Positions 1 through 8,109 of a DNA stretch of 17,898 bases are shown here, piece after piece. How positions within the stretch are numbered: position 1 is the stretch's first letter; every line of letters begins with the position of its first letter. The notes beneath the pieces were generated by a model that was given only the letters and a program-made list of their open reading frames with translations, ran no database searches and was not told the DNA's origin. Position numbers and translations under genes: made by a program. This DNA comes from an uncultured Gammaproteobacteria bacterium. Its GTDB lineage: Bacteria; Pseudomonadota; Gammaproteobacteria; Ga0077536. Location: assembly GCA_903866355.1 (NCBI GenBank), contig CAIPNE010000180.1:1-17898 (forward strand), written 5' to 3'.

Positions 1-1
1 C

Positions 2-631
2 AGCTTAGTGAATCTCGTCCCACGTTTTTATCTGCCCCGGGCCGGTCGAATTTTGATAGATGGTCATCCGCTGGATGACCTAAATCTGGCTTCGCTGCGC
101 GCTGCAATTGCTTATGTTGGGCAAAATGTCGTGTTGTTCAACGATACAGTGCAGAACAACATCGCCTATGGCGCACTGCGCGAGCACTCGGATTCACAAA
201 TCGAGGCGGCGGCGGATGCCGCGTTTGTCACGGAGTTTGTGCGCAGCTTGCCGGCTGGCTTTAATACCGTGATTGGCGATGACGGATTACGCCTTTCGGG
301 CGGGCAGCGGCAACGCTTGGCGATTGCGCGGGCGCTGCTCAAAGACGCGCCCATTCTGATTCTCGATGAAGCTACCTCGGCGCTCGACGCGGAATCCGAG
401 CGACGCATTCAACAGGCCTTGCGGGTGCTGCGCCAAGGGCGGACGTGCCTGATCGTGGCGCACCGACTCTCAACCATTGAAGCGTGCGATCGCATCGTGG
501 TCATTGAGCAGGGCCGTATCGTGGAAGAAGGGACGCATACAGCGCTGCTCGCGCGCGGCGGGGTGTATGCCAGGTTGCATTGCCTCCAGCGCGAGCATGG
601 CGATCTCACGCCCGCCGAGGGCGCTAATTGA
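2..631 (+). CDS. msbA: Lipid A export ABC transporter MsbA, C-terminal ATPase part (5' end outside window)
   Basis: The frame is open from base 2, so the gene enters from the left; the GTG at 8 lies inside the domain and is not a real start. Visible in order are the end of the Walker A helix, the Q-loop (YVGQNVVLF), the ABC signature LSGGQRQR followed by LAIARALL, Walker B ILILDEATSALD, and the H-loop IVAHRLSTI. The wording around these motifs (LFNDTVQNNIAYG, LDAESERRIQQAL, GTHTALLARGGVYARLH) is typical of MsbA, a homodimeric inner-membrane exporter that flips lipid A-core using ATP. The membrane domain and Walker A itself are missing only because of the window edge. Another type I lipid or drug exporter half-transporter is possible but less likely. 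The msbA neighbours often seen (lpxK, waaA) are not visible here. Confidence 0.88.
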   Translation, partial: SLVNLVPRFYLPRAGRILIDGHPLDDLNLASLRAAIAYVGQNVVLFNDTVQNNIAYGALREHSDSQIEAAADAAFVTEFVRSLPAGFNTVIGDDGLRLSGGQRQRLAIARALLKDAPILILDEATSALDAESERRIQQALRVLRQGRTCLIVAHRLSTIEACDRIVVIEQGRIVEEGTHTALLARGGVYARLHCLQREHGDLTPAEGAN

Positions 632-865
632 GATCGAGAACTCTCCGGCCAGCCAGCCGATAGTCTGCGCGGTGGTCGTGGCCCACCGCTGATCCCGATG
701 TTCAAAAAAATCTCACGCCGCAAGGTTGCAAGGGCTAGCCCCACACACTGCGCCCCGGTGCTGGCCGCATTGACGAGACATCGCGGCTGCAACAGCCTAG
801 ATTAGGGCGGCTAGCGGGTATCATTCCTGCCTGATAAAACACCAATAACCTTCAAGGGGAGCACC
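632..865. other. Intergenic spacer between msbA and the hydrolase gene
   Basis: No convincing gene. Two small symmetric elements are visible: a 7-base stem (69-75 of the 600 block, i.e. 669-675, with 683-689) that has no T-run after it, and the 10-base palindrome gggctagccc at 732-741. Neither is a clear terminator or operator. A promoter for the downstream hydrolase is expected here, but no good -35/-10 pair stands out. Confidence 0.5.
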
Positions 866-1774
866 ATGGCCAGTCCACAAGCCGCCGCAATCGATCACCT
901 GTTTGACAGTTTCTTGGCCGCCTTGGCCGCCGATCCCGGCATGTCGTTGGAAGGACTTCGCGACATGCTCGAGAAATGCGGCGACCTCGCCAGCGATCCG
1001 GGTGGGGTGGATTATCTGGATGTGGACGTTGAGGGTACGCCCTGCTTGTGGGCGGTTCCGCATGGCTGCGCCGAAGACCGCGTGATGATTGCACTCCACG
1101 GTGGTGGCTGCGTCACGGGATCGCGTTTTTCACATCGCAAATTGTTTGCACATATCGCCAAGGCGGTGGGGTGTCGGGCACTCATTGTGGATTACCAGCG
1201 TGCGCCAGAGCACACCCATCCCGCACAGGTGAACGAGAGCGTAAAAGTCTACGCTTGGCTGCTGGGACAGGGCATTAAACCCGGCCATATCGTCAGCGTG
1301 GGGGATTCGGCGGGCGGTAATTTGTGCACCACGCTGGTGTTGGCGCTGCGTGACCGCGGGCTGCCACTGCCGGCTGCGGTGATGCCGCTCTCGCCTTGGT
1401 ACGACATGGAAGCCACCGGCGAGTCTTTCGAGCGCAACGCTGGCGTGGACCGCCTAGTGTCCCGCGAGATGTCGCTCAATATGTCGAGTATGTTCCTAGG
1501 CAATGCCTCGCCGCACGATCCACTGGCCAACGTGCTGTTCGCGGATTTTACCGGCTACCCGCCGACCTACATCCAAGTGGGTGGCTATGAAGCCCTCGTC
1601 GACGACGCGCTGCGGGGCGCTGCGCGGATGCAAGCAGCCGGCGTGGAGTGCACCTGTGAGGTGTTCCCCGAGATGCAACATGTGTTTCAGTTTATGGCGG
1701 GTCGCGCACCAGAAGCCGACGAAGCCATTGGCAAACTGGCGGCGTGGGTCAAACCGAAACTCGGTCTGCGTTAA
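866..1774 (+). CDS. Alpha/beta hydrolase, hormone-sensitive-lipase type (esterase/lipase)
   Basis: A 302-residue protein of the alpha/beta hydrolase-3 (HSL, family IV) group, the usual length for this family. The oxyanion-hole motif HGGG is at residues 78-81 and the nucleophile elbow GDSAGG at 146-151, with Ser148 as nucleophile. His272 in EMQHVFQ fits the catalytic histidine. The acid is probably Glu242 or Asp246 in YEALVDD; most family members have Asp at the position of Glu242. No signal peptide is seen, so it is probably cytoplasmic and acts on short- to medium-chain esters; the substrate cannot be told from sequence. The ATG at 866 is preceded by an AGGGGAG ribosome site at good spacing. 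An intrinsic terminator follows directly, so this is probably a single-gene unit. Confidence 0.88.
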   Translation: MASPQAAAIDHLFDSFLAALAADPGMSLEGLRDMLEKCGDLASDPGGVDYLDVDVEGTPCLWAVPHGCAEDRVMIALHGGGCVTGSRFSHRKLFAHIAKAVGCRALIVDYQRAPEHTHPAQVNESVKVYAWLLGQGIKPGHIVSVGDSAGGNLCTTLVLALRDRGLPLPAAVMPLSPWYDMEATGESFERNAGVDRLVSREMSLNMSSMFLGNASPHDPLANVLFADFTGYPPTYIQVGGYEALVDDALRGAARMQAAGVECTCEVFPEMQHVFQFMAGRAPEADEAIGKLAAWVKPKLGLR

Positions 1775-1784
1775 AACGATGAGG

Positions 1785-1819
1785 ATCGCCAGATAGGGTG
1801 TCACCCACTGGCGATTTTT
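1785..1819 (+). terminator. Rho-independent terminator of the hydrolase gene
   Basis: A perfect 8-base inverted repeat (atcgccag at 1785-1792, ctggcgat at 1808-1815) encloses an inner gggt/accc pairing and runs directly into five T residues (1815-1819). It begins 11 bases after the stop codon. This is the clearest intrinsic terminator in the window. Confidence 0.82.
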
Positions 1820-2100
1820 GGCGCTGACAGCGCGATGACGTGAGCAAGGACAGCCTGTGGCCCGCTGGCGGTGTGCCGGGGCCGCGGGTTTGTCGTTGTT
1901 CTCGGCCACTTTTTTAAAATGCAGAACGCCCGCGCGCGACAGGCCATTCTGGGTGGCGCGCACGGCGTGCTCAGCGCAGGTATTTCGGCGCGCACAAAAC
2001 CGGCTGGTCGTTGAGTTCAACGGCAACCTAATGCAACTCTGGGAACACCCTCAACCGGAACGCGCGTCGCGCTAATCGGCGGCCGCGCAGGAGCGACAGC
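1820..2100. other. Gene-less spacer upstream of the nitroreductase gene
   Basis: No gene is supported here. The small open frames on both strands (such as + 1857-2075) have arginine-rich, low-complexity translations with no family resemblance. A GGAG ribosome site precedes the next gene at about 2090. A TTTTTTAAAAT tract near 1910-1920 could be part of a promoter, but the matching -35 element is poor. Confidence 0.5.
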
Positions 2101-2799
2101 ATGAGTAAAAACCCCGTTAAAGCACTCGATCTCACCAGCATCGATTGGGTTCTCAACACCACCCGCAGCGTGCGCCAGCGATTGGATCTGGAACGCCCGG
2201 TGCCCACCGCGCTGATCGACGAAGCGCTGAACATCGCGCTGCAAGCACCCACCGGGGCCAACACCCAAACGTGGCGCTTTCTAGTCATTACCGACCCTGC
2301 GATTAAAGGCCAAATAGCCGATTGCTATCGGCGCGCCGCGCAAGCTTATGTGGAAGGCCGCACGGCACTTTCGCGCACCGGGGTGACGATGATGCGCGAA
2401 TATGCCGCGGATGATCTGCGCCAGCAGCAGCGGGCCGCGTTGCTGAAGTCGGGTGGTTTTTTGATGGAGCACCTGCAGCGCGTACCGGTCATGATCATCC
2501 CCTGCATTGAGGGCCGTTTTGAACAAGACGACGTCTTTACCCAAGCCTCAATGTGGGGCTCAATCCTGCCAGCCACTTGGTCTTTGATGCTGGCGCTGCG
2601 CGCACGGCGACTGGCCAGCGCTTGGACGACTCTGCACTTGTTGTACGAGCAGGAAATCTCCACGCTACTGGGGATCCCGGCCAACGTGACGCAGGCGGCG
2701 TTACTGCCGGTGGCGTGGCTGACGGGCGGGGATTTGCATCCCGCGCAGCGTTTGCCCGTGGCGGAGGTGACTTACCGCGAGCGCTGGGGTGAGCACTAA
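2101..2799 (+). CDS. Nitroreductase family protein (FMN-dependent)
   Basis: A 232-residue protein with the nitroreductase fold signature. The N-terminal TRSVRQ segment (residues 21-26) carries the basic and Ser residues that bind FMN phosphate. APTGANTQTWRF (49-60) matches the conserved AP(S/T)..N.Q.WRF helix, and MWGSILPATWSLMLALRARRLASAWTT resembles the second conserved block. These enzymes are cytoplasmic homodimers that transfer two electrons from NAD(P)H via FMN to nitroaromatics, quinones or enones; the substrate cannot be decided here. AGGAGCGACAGC precedes the ATG. A GST-like hydroquinone reductase starts 63 bases downstream on the same strand, suggesting a shared role in quinone or nitroaromatic handling. 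Confidence 0.88.
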   Translation: MSKNPVKALDLTSIDWVLNTTRSVRQRLDLERPVPTALIDEALNIALQAPTGANTQTWRFLVITDPAIKGQIADCYRRAAQAYVEGRTALSRTGVTMMREYAADDLRQQQRAALLKSGGFLMEHLQRVPVMIIPCIEGRFEQDDVFTQASMWGSILPATWSLMLALRARRLASAWTTLHLLYEQEISTLLGIPANVTQAALLPVAWLTGGDLHPAQRLPVAEVTYRERWGEH

Positions 2800-2817
2800 C
2801 CCTCCAACACGAGGCGC

Positions 2818-2835
2818 GCGCTGGCTAGCCAGCGC
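2818..2835. promoter_or_regulatory. 18-base perfect palindrome between nitroreductase and GST genes
   Basis: The sequence gcgctggctagccagcgc is a perfect 18-base palindrome centred between 2826 and 2827, in the 63-base gap and 27 bases before the next start codon. As DNA it could be an operator for a dimeric regulator; as RNA it would form a stem-loop. No T-run follows, so it is unlikely to be an intrinsic terminator. The symmetry is seen directly; its role is inference. Confidence 0.4.
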
Positions 2836-2862
2836 AGACACAATCGACAACACGAGGTCGTT

Positions 2863-3858
2863 ATGGGGCTTTTGATCAACGGACAGTGGGACGCTAACGC
2901 CACCATGCTCGCGGTGACCGAGGGTCGCTTCGTGCGCGAGCCTGCGGCGTTCAGAAACATCATCACCGCGGATGGTTCCTCCGAGTTCCCGGCGCAGCCC
3001 GGGCGGTATCATCTCTACGTTGCCTATCACTGTCCGTGGGCTTGGCGCACGCTGCTGTATCGCACCTTAAAGCAACTCGAGTCGGTCATTTCCATGACTA
3101 TCGCGATCCCGAACGATCGTCGCGAAGGTTGGATTTTTGGTGACTACCCCGGTGGTTGCACGCCTGACGAGGTCAATGGTTTTACCCATTTGCACCAGGC
3201 TTACACCGCCGCCCGCCCCGATTATTCCGGCACGGTGTCGGTGCCGGTTTTGTGGGACACCCTAACGCGCACCATCGTCAACAACGAATCCCCCGACATC
3301 ATCCGCATGCTTAACCAAGCGTTTAACGCCTACACGCCGGTGCAGGACGATTTCTATCCCTTAGCCCTCAGGGTGGAAATCGATGCGGTAAACGAGCGGG
3401 TTTATCACGGGGTGAACAACGGTGTGTACCGGTGTGGGCTGGCCAAGACCCAAGCTGCCTACGACGAGGCTTTTGATTTGCTGTTTGAAACACTGGACTG
3501 GCTGGATGCGCGCCTAGCGACCCAGCGCTATTTGGTGGGAGGGCAAATTACCGAGGCCGATTGGCGGCTGCTACCCAGCCTGTTGCGTTTCGATTTGGTT
3601 TATCACGGTTTATTTAAATGTAATCAGCGTACGCTTGCGAGCTACCCCAATTTGGCGCCCTATCTGCGTGAGCTCTATCAAATTCCGGCGGTGGCGCAGA
3701 GCGTCAACGTGGCGCATTTTATTCGTGGGTATTACTCCATCCCCGGCATCAATCCCACCGGCATTATTCCGCGCGGACCCATAGACTATGCGGCAACACT
3801 GAGGTTGCCGCACGACAGGGCGCGCTTGCCGAGCGCCCTGGCATACCCTACGGCATAA
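2863..3858 (+). CDS. yqjG: Glutathione S-transferase, glutathionyl-hydroquinone reductase type (YqjG/ECM4/PcpF-like)
   Basis: A 331-residue protein, the long form typical of xi-class GSTs rather than the roughly 200 residues of ordinary GSTs. RYHLYVAYHCPWAWRTLL carries the CPWAWR active-site motif with Cys57 as catalytic thiol. It is followed by IPNDRREGWIFG, TVSVPVLWD and IVNNESPDIIRML (the NNES glutathione-binding segment), then an all-helical C-terminal domain ending in INPTGIIPRGP and LPHDRARLPS, both characteristic of this family. Known members use glutathione to reduce glutathionyl-hydroquinones in the cytoplasm. Pairing with a nitroreductase fits quinone metabolism. The last 50 codons contain two near-perfect hairpins (see findings). 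The 45-base gap to the helicase gene suggests co-transcription. Confidence 0.88.
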   Translation: MGLLINGQWDANATMLAVTEGRFVREPAAFRNIITADGSSEFPAQPGRYHLYVAYHCPWAWRTLLYRTLKQLESVISMTIAIPNDRREGWIFGDYPGGCTPDEVNGFTHLHQAYTAARPDYSGTVSVPVLWDTLTRTIVNNESPDIIRMLNQAFNAYTPVQDDFYPLALRVEIDAVNERVYHGVNNGVYRCGLAKTQAAYDEAFDLLFETLDWLDARLATQRYLVGGQITEADWRLLPSLLRFDLVYHGLFKCNQRTLASYPNLAPYLRELYQIPAVAQSVNVAHFIRGYYSIPGINPTGIIPRGPIDYAATLRLPHDRARLPSALAYPTA

Positions 3859-3903
3859 GGCCAAGCAGTTACCCCGAATCCCAGCAAGCTCTCCCGCGCA
3901 CGT

Positions 3904-6900
3904 ATGTTTTTCCCCATTCTCGCCACCCCTCAGACTAACGGCTTGTCACCGGAAGCCCATCGGCTCGCCTGTGCCAGCGCGCTGCTGTGGACTTTCCGTA
4001 GTCGCAGCGAATTACAAGAGATGGCCAGTCATCTGGGGCTGCTCAACGCGGGCGGCCGGCCCTACACCGGGCAAAACCTCAAAGACGCCATCCAAGAGAT
4101 CCACACCCACGACCTGCTGGTGGAAGACATGCTGCGTCCGGGGCATTTCCGCTTGGTGGATTCCCTGCGTGTGCCGCTGTACCGGCAATGGTTGGCGACG
4201 ACCACGGGCACGGAACTGGCCAATTTACTCGTGACTTGCGGTGGGCTGCGCCGCCTGTCGCTCAATCAAGTCTTTGCTTACGGCGAACGGGCGCAGGTGG
4301 TGGCACTGCTGCGCGCGCGCGTTTTGGGCGGGGCGCGGGCCCCCGAAATTCAGGCTTATCGGGCCACGCTGGAGACCAGTCACGAATGGTCCGCGCTCAT
4401 TGCCGAGGCCATCCTCGAACCCTTCGATGCCCAGAGCTTCGCGGGCGTGTGTCCGGAGTGGCGCTGGCGTTGCGTGGTCGAAGCCGCGAGTGAGACGACC
4501 CTCCGTTGGCCCCGCACCCTGTTGCCGGTCATCCGCTGGGCGTTGGATGAATTCAGGGCGCGACCAACTTCGCTGCCGAGCGTCGGCCGATTGGCGTTGG
4601 CCGATTTAGCCTTGCAGCGCGGTGATGGGGCGCTGGTTGAGCGACTACTGCAGGGCATCGACAACGCCCCGGCCAACGCGCTGCGGGCCGGTGTGCTGGC
4701 CTTTGCAGGACAGTGGGACGCAGCGCAAACGGCCTTCGATGCGGCGATCAAGCAGCGCCAAACCGAAACCAAGCTGCGCAAGCGAATTTTCCCGGCGAGT
4801 ATCGCGTGGCTGTATCCCCTGATATTGCTGGCGCAAGCAACCCCCAAACACCTCGAAATAGCCCGCAAGTTTTGTTTGGGCGAGGCGGGTAAACGCGACC
4901 CGGACGCCTACGATCCTTGGGGGCAATGGGTGAACGCGATTGATTCGCGCTTGGGGCATGCGCCGCTCGTCCCCGGTGCGTTTGCGCTGCACGCCTATCA
5001 GCTGGAACGACCCTCCCTAGGGCTGTTGTGGAAAGTGCTGCTCGCCGCGTGGGTGGGTCCGGAGGCGCTTGGCGGGGAGGCGCTTTCCCCAGCCGATTCA
5101 CACACCTCGGAGGTGGATGTGTTGGACGCTTTGGCGTCTCGATTCGAGGATTTTGAGCTCGCTGGTTTAAGCGCGCTGCTGAGCGGTGCTAAGCGCGTGT
5201 TGGCAGGAGAGCCACCGCCTGCGGGCTTTTTTATCCGTGCCCGCGGCGAAGCTTGGCGAGAGGTTTTGGCGGCGCTGCAAGCGCTAGGAGAGGTCACGGA
5301 TGGGGTCAAACCTGCCAGCGGCGAGCCCACTCGGCTGCAGTGGCAGTTGGCCTTCAGCGCCGAGGGTGAATTGACCCAAATCCTCCCCTATGAGCAGAAG
5401 CGCAGCGCGCGCGGTTGGAGCAAGCCGAAGCCCCTGACGTTGGGCAAGTTGGCGGCCAAGGAAGATTTACCGCCGTGGGACGCCAAAGTCGCGCGCTGCG
5501 TGCGGCCTAACCGTCACCATGCCTCCCGTCACACGCTGGATCTGGCCGCGGCCATTGGCGCACTGGTCGGCCATCCGGTGTTAGTGCTGGCTCAAGCACC
5601 GGAGCAGTTGCTGGATTTGCTCGACACGCCACCAGAGCTTGAGGTGGTGCGCGTGGGCGAGCATTTTCAGTTGGCGATTAATCCGCCACCGCGCCCAGAG
5701 CCGGAATTTCTGTATTACCTCGATGCCGAGCAGCGCCGCGACCGTGAGGCGCTGCGCCAGATCACCCTCCTGCAAGACTCCCCGCAGCGCATCCGGCTAG
5801 TGCGCTATACCCCGGCGCATCGGCGGGTAGCGCAACTGGTGTCTGGCCGCTTTAGTGTGCCGGCGAGCGCGCCGAACGCGCAGGAGGAACTCACCAAAAC
5901 CCTGCAAGCCTTGGCAAGTCATTTTCAGGTCCAAGCCGATTCGGCGCAGGCCTCGCGGCAGGTGCCACCGGAGTCCCTGCTGCGGGCAGAACTTGCCCCG
6001 GTGGGTGAGGCACTGTCCTTGCGCTTGGTGGTGACCCCGCTAGGACCCGAGGGGCCACGACTGTCGCCGGGCCGTGGCCGTCCGCGCATCATGGCGGCGA
6101 TTGGCGCGGAAACGCTGGGCACCGAGCGCGATCTCGCGGCCGAGCAGCGCCATGTGGACGCCGTGCTCCACGCCTGCGCCTTTCTGGAGGAGCGTCCCGC
6201 CAGCGATGACTGGCTGATCGACGACCCCGAACAAGCGCTGGAACTCGTGGAAGTGTTGCCCGGCTTGCCCTCGATCGCGGCGGTCGAGTGGCCTCGTGGT
6301 CAACGGGTGCGGGTGATCACGCTAGATCCCGGCAGGCTGGATATCAGCGTTAATCGCGAGCGTGATTGGTTTCGGGTAGACGCCCAAATTGAGCTCGATG
6401 CCGGGCTGGTCATGCACCTCGAAACCTTGCTGGCCGCCGGCCATAGCAAAAGCCGATTCGTGCCGATGGGCGGCGGTGTGTATGCCGCGCTGACCCGCTC
6501 GCTCAAGCAAAAATTGCGCGACCTCGCCGCGGTGACCGAGTCCGATAAGCAAGGCCATAAAGTGCCGCAAATCGCCGCCGTGTGGCTGGATGAAATTCTG
6601 GACGGCACGGCGGTAGAGCCGGGGACGGACTTTCGCCTCGCCATCGAGCGACTCAGCGCGGCCCGCTTGCTCACGCCAGTTTTGCCCAAATCCCTACAGG
6701 CCGAATTACGGCCCTATCAAGAAGAAGGCTACCAGTGGGCCATGCGCCTAGCTTCCGCCGGTATGGGCGGCTGTTTGGCCGACGACATGGGTTTGGGTAA
6801 AACCGTGCAAGCGTTGGCGGTATTACTGGCGCGTGCCAGCGGTGGTGCCGCCTTGGTCATCGCGCCGACTTCGGTGTGCGGCAACTGGCTGGCGGAAGCG

Positions 6901-8100
6901 CTGCGTTTCGCGCCCAGCCTCCAAGTGCGGATTTACAGCGAGGCCAGCGACGCCGAGCAGGCGCAATGGGTCGCTGAGGCCGGCCCGCAGGATGTGATTG
7001 TCGTCTCCTACACCCTGCTGCAACTCGGACAGGCCCGCTTTGGCGCGCGGGAATGGCACACGCTCATCGCCGATGAAGCCCAGGCCATCAAAAATGCCAC
7101 TGCTAAGCGCTCGCAGGCGGTGTTCGATTTAACCGCAGATTTTCGGCTGGCTTTGTCCGGCACCCCGGTCGAGAACCGGTTGACCGAGCTGTGGTCGATC
7201 ATGTGTTTCGTCAATCCCGGATTGCTGGGCACGATCGGCCGCTTTAACGAGCGTTTCGCCGGACCGATCGAGCGCAACCGTGATCGAGAGGCGCAACATG
7301 TTCTGAAACGGCTGATCGGTCCGTTTGTTTTGCGCCGGACTAAAGCCCAAGTGCTGGAAGATTTGCCACCCCGGGTGGAGCTGCTGCTCAGCGTGGTGCC
7401 GGAAGCCGAAGAGGCCGCGCATTACGAGGCGCTACGGCGGCAAGCCGCGCGCGAAATCAGCGCGCTGGCGGAGCAACCCGGTGGCTCAGCTGGCGGTCAG
7501 GCACGCTTCAATATCCTTGCCCAACTCACCAAGCTGCGCCGCGCCGCTTGCGATCCCCGTTTGGGCACGCCGGCCTACGAGGGGGTCGGTGCTAAGGTTA
7601 GGGCGTTTGCAGAACTGGCCGCAGAACTGACCGCCAACGGCCATAAAGCGCTGGTTTTCAGCCAGTTTGTGGATTTTCTCCGCATTCTGCGCGCGCCGCT
7701 GGACGCCGCTGGCATTCGCTACCAGTACTTGGATGGCGCCACACCTGCCGCCGAACGCACCAAGCGCGTGGCAGCGTTTCAGGCGGGCGAGGGCGAACTT
7801 TTTCTGATCAGCCTCAAGGCCGGCGGCTTTGGACTGAATCTCACGGCGGCCGACTACGTCGTGATTACCGATCCGTGGTGGAACCCTGCCGCCGAAGACC
7901 AAGCCATGGGCCGCGCCCATCGGATGGGCCAATTGCGTCCGGTGACCGTCTATCGCATGGTGAGCCGGGGCACCATCGAGGAGCGCATCGTGGATTTGCA
8001 CCACGATAAGCGCGCCCTCGCCGACAGCATTCTGGCAGACGGTGATAGCGCACTGTTACCCGCCACCGAGGATCTTATCGCGTTGATTCGCGGTGACTGA
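3904..8100 (+). CDS. SNF2-family DEAD/DEAH-box helicase with long uncharacterised N-terminal region
   Basis: A 1398-residue protein with a complete Swi2/Snf2 ATPase at its C-terminal end. RPYQEEGYQW (936-945) is the Q-type motif, DDMGLGKT (960-967) is Walker A, DEAQ at 1057-1060 is Walker B, and LSGTPVENRLTELWSI is motif III with the following Snf2 segment. Helicase-C begins near LVFSQF (1250), continues through the LKAGGFGLNL segment and DPWWNPAAEDQA, and ends in the arginine-finger motif GRAHRMGQ (1336-1343). Such proteins translocate on duplex DNA and remodel protein-DNA complexes. Residues 1 to about 930 show no domain I can name, and I see no SWIM zinc finger. No ribosome site stands out before ATG 3904; the frame is closed by the GST stop 15 codons upstream, with no GTG or TTG between, so this start is the earliest possible. 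Confidence 0.88.
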   Translation: MFFPILATPQTNGLSPEAHRLACASALLWTFRSRSELQEMASHLGLLNAGGRPYTGQNLKDAIQEIHTHDLLVEDMLRPGHFRLVDSLRVPLYRQWLATTTGTELANLLVTCGGLRRLSLNQVFAYGERAQVVALLRARVLGGARAPEIQAYRATLETSHEWSALIAEAILEPFDAQSFAGVCPEWRWRCVVEAASETTLRWPRTLLPVIRWALDEFRARPTSLPSVGRLALADLALQRGDGALVERLLQGIDNAPANALRAGVLAFAGQWDAAQTAFDAAIKQRQTETKLRKRIFPASIAWLYPLILLAQATPKHLEIARKFCLGEAGKRDPDAYDPWGQWVNAIDSRLGHAPLVPGAFALHAYQLERPSLGLLWKVLLAAWVGPEALGGEALSPADSHTSEVDVLDALASRFEDFELAGLSALLSGAKRVLAGEPPPAGFFIRARGEAWREVLAALQALGEVTDGVKPASGEPTRLQWQLAFSAEGELTQILPYEQKRSARGWSKPKPLTLGKLAAKEDLPPWDAKVARCVRPNRHHASRHTLDLAAAIGALVGHPVLVLAQAPEQLLDLLDTPPELEVVRVGEHFQLAINPPPRPEPEFLYYLDAEQRRDREALRQITLLQDSPQRIRLVRYTPAHRRVAQLVSGRFSVPASAPNAQEELTKTLQALASHFQVQADSAQASRQVPPESLLRAELAPVGEALSLRLVVTPLGPEGPRLSPGRGRPRIMAAIGAETLGTERDLAAEQRHVDAVLHACAFLEERPASDDWLIDDPEQALELVEVLPGLPSIAAVEWPRGQRVRVITLDPGRLDISVNRERDWFRVDAQIELDAGLVMHLETLLAAGHSKSRFVPMGGGVYAALTRSLKQKLRDLAAVTESDKQGHKVPQIAAVWLDEILDGTAVEPGTDFRLAIERLSAARLLTPVLPKSLQAELRPYQEEGYQWAMRLASAGMGGCLADDMGLGKTVQALAVLLARASGGAALVIAPTSVCGNWLAEALRFAPSLQVRIYSEASDAEQAQWVAEAGPQDVIVVSYTLLQLGQARFGAREWHTLIADEAQAIKNATAKRSQAVFDLTADFRLALSGTPVENRLTELWSIMCFVNPGLLGTIGRFNERFAGPIERNRDREAQHVLKRLIGPFVLRRTKAQVLEDLPPRVELLLSVVPEAEEAAHYEALRRQAAREISALAEQPGGSAGGQARFNILAQLTKLRRAACDPRLGTPAYEGVGAKVRAFAELAAELTANGHKALVFSQFVDFLRILRAPLDAAGIRYQYLDGATPAAERTKRVAAFQAGEGELFLISLKAGGFGLNLTAADYVVITDPWWNPAAEDQAMGRAHRMGQLRPVTVYRMVSRGTIEERIVDLHHDKRALADSILADGDSALLPATEDLIALIRGD

Positions 8101-8109
8101 CGCCCCCGC

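Noticed and set aside
669..689. 7-base stem after msbA as a terminator
   Set aside because: No T-run follows on either strand at the right distance.
1496..2026. A 176-codon open frame on the - strand
   Set aside because: It lies largely antisense to the end of the hydrolase gene and across the terminator, with no recognisable domain.
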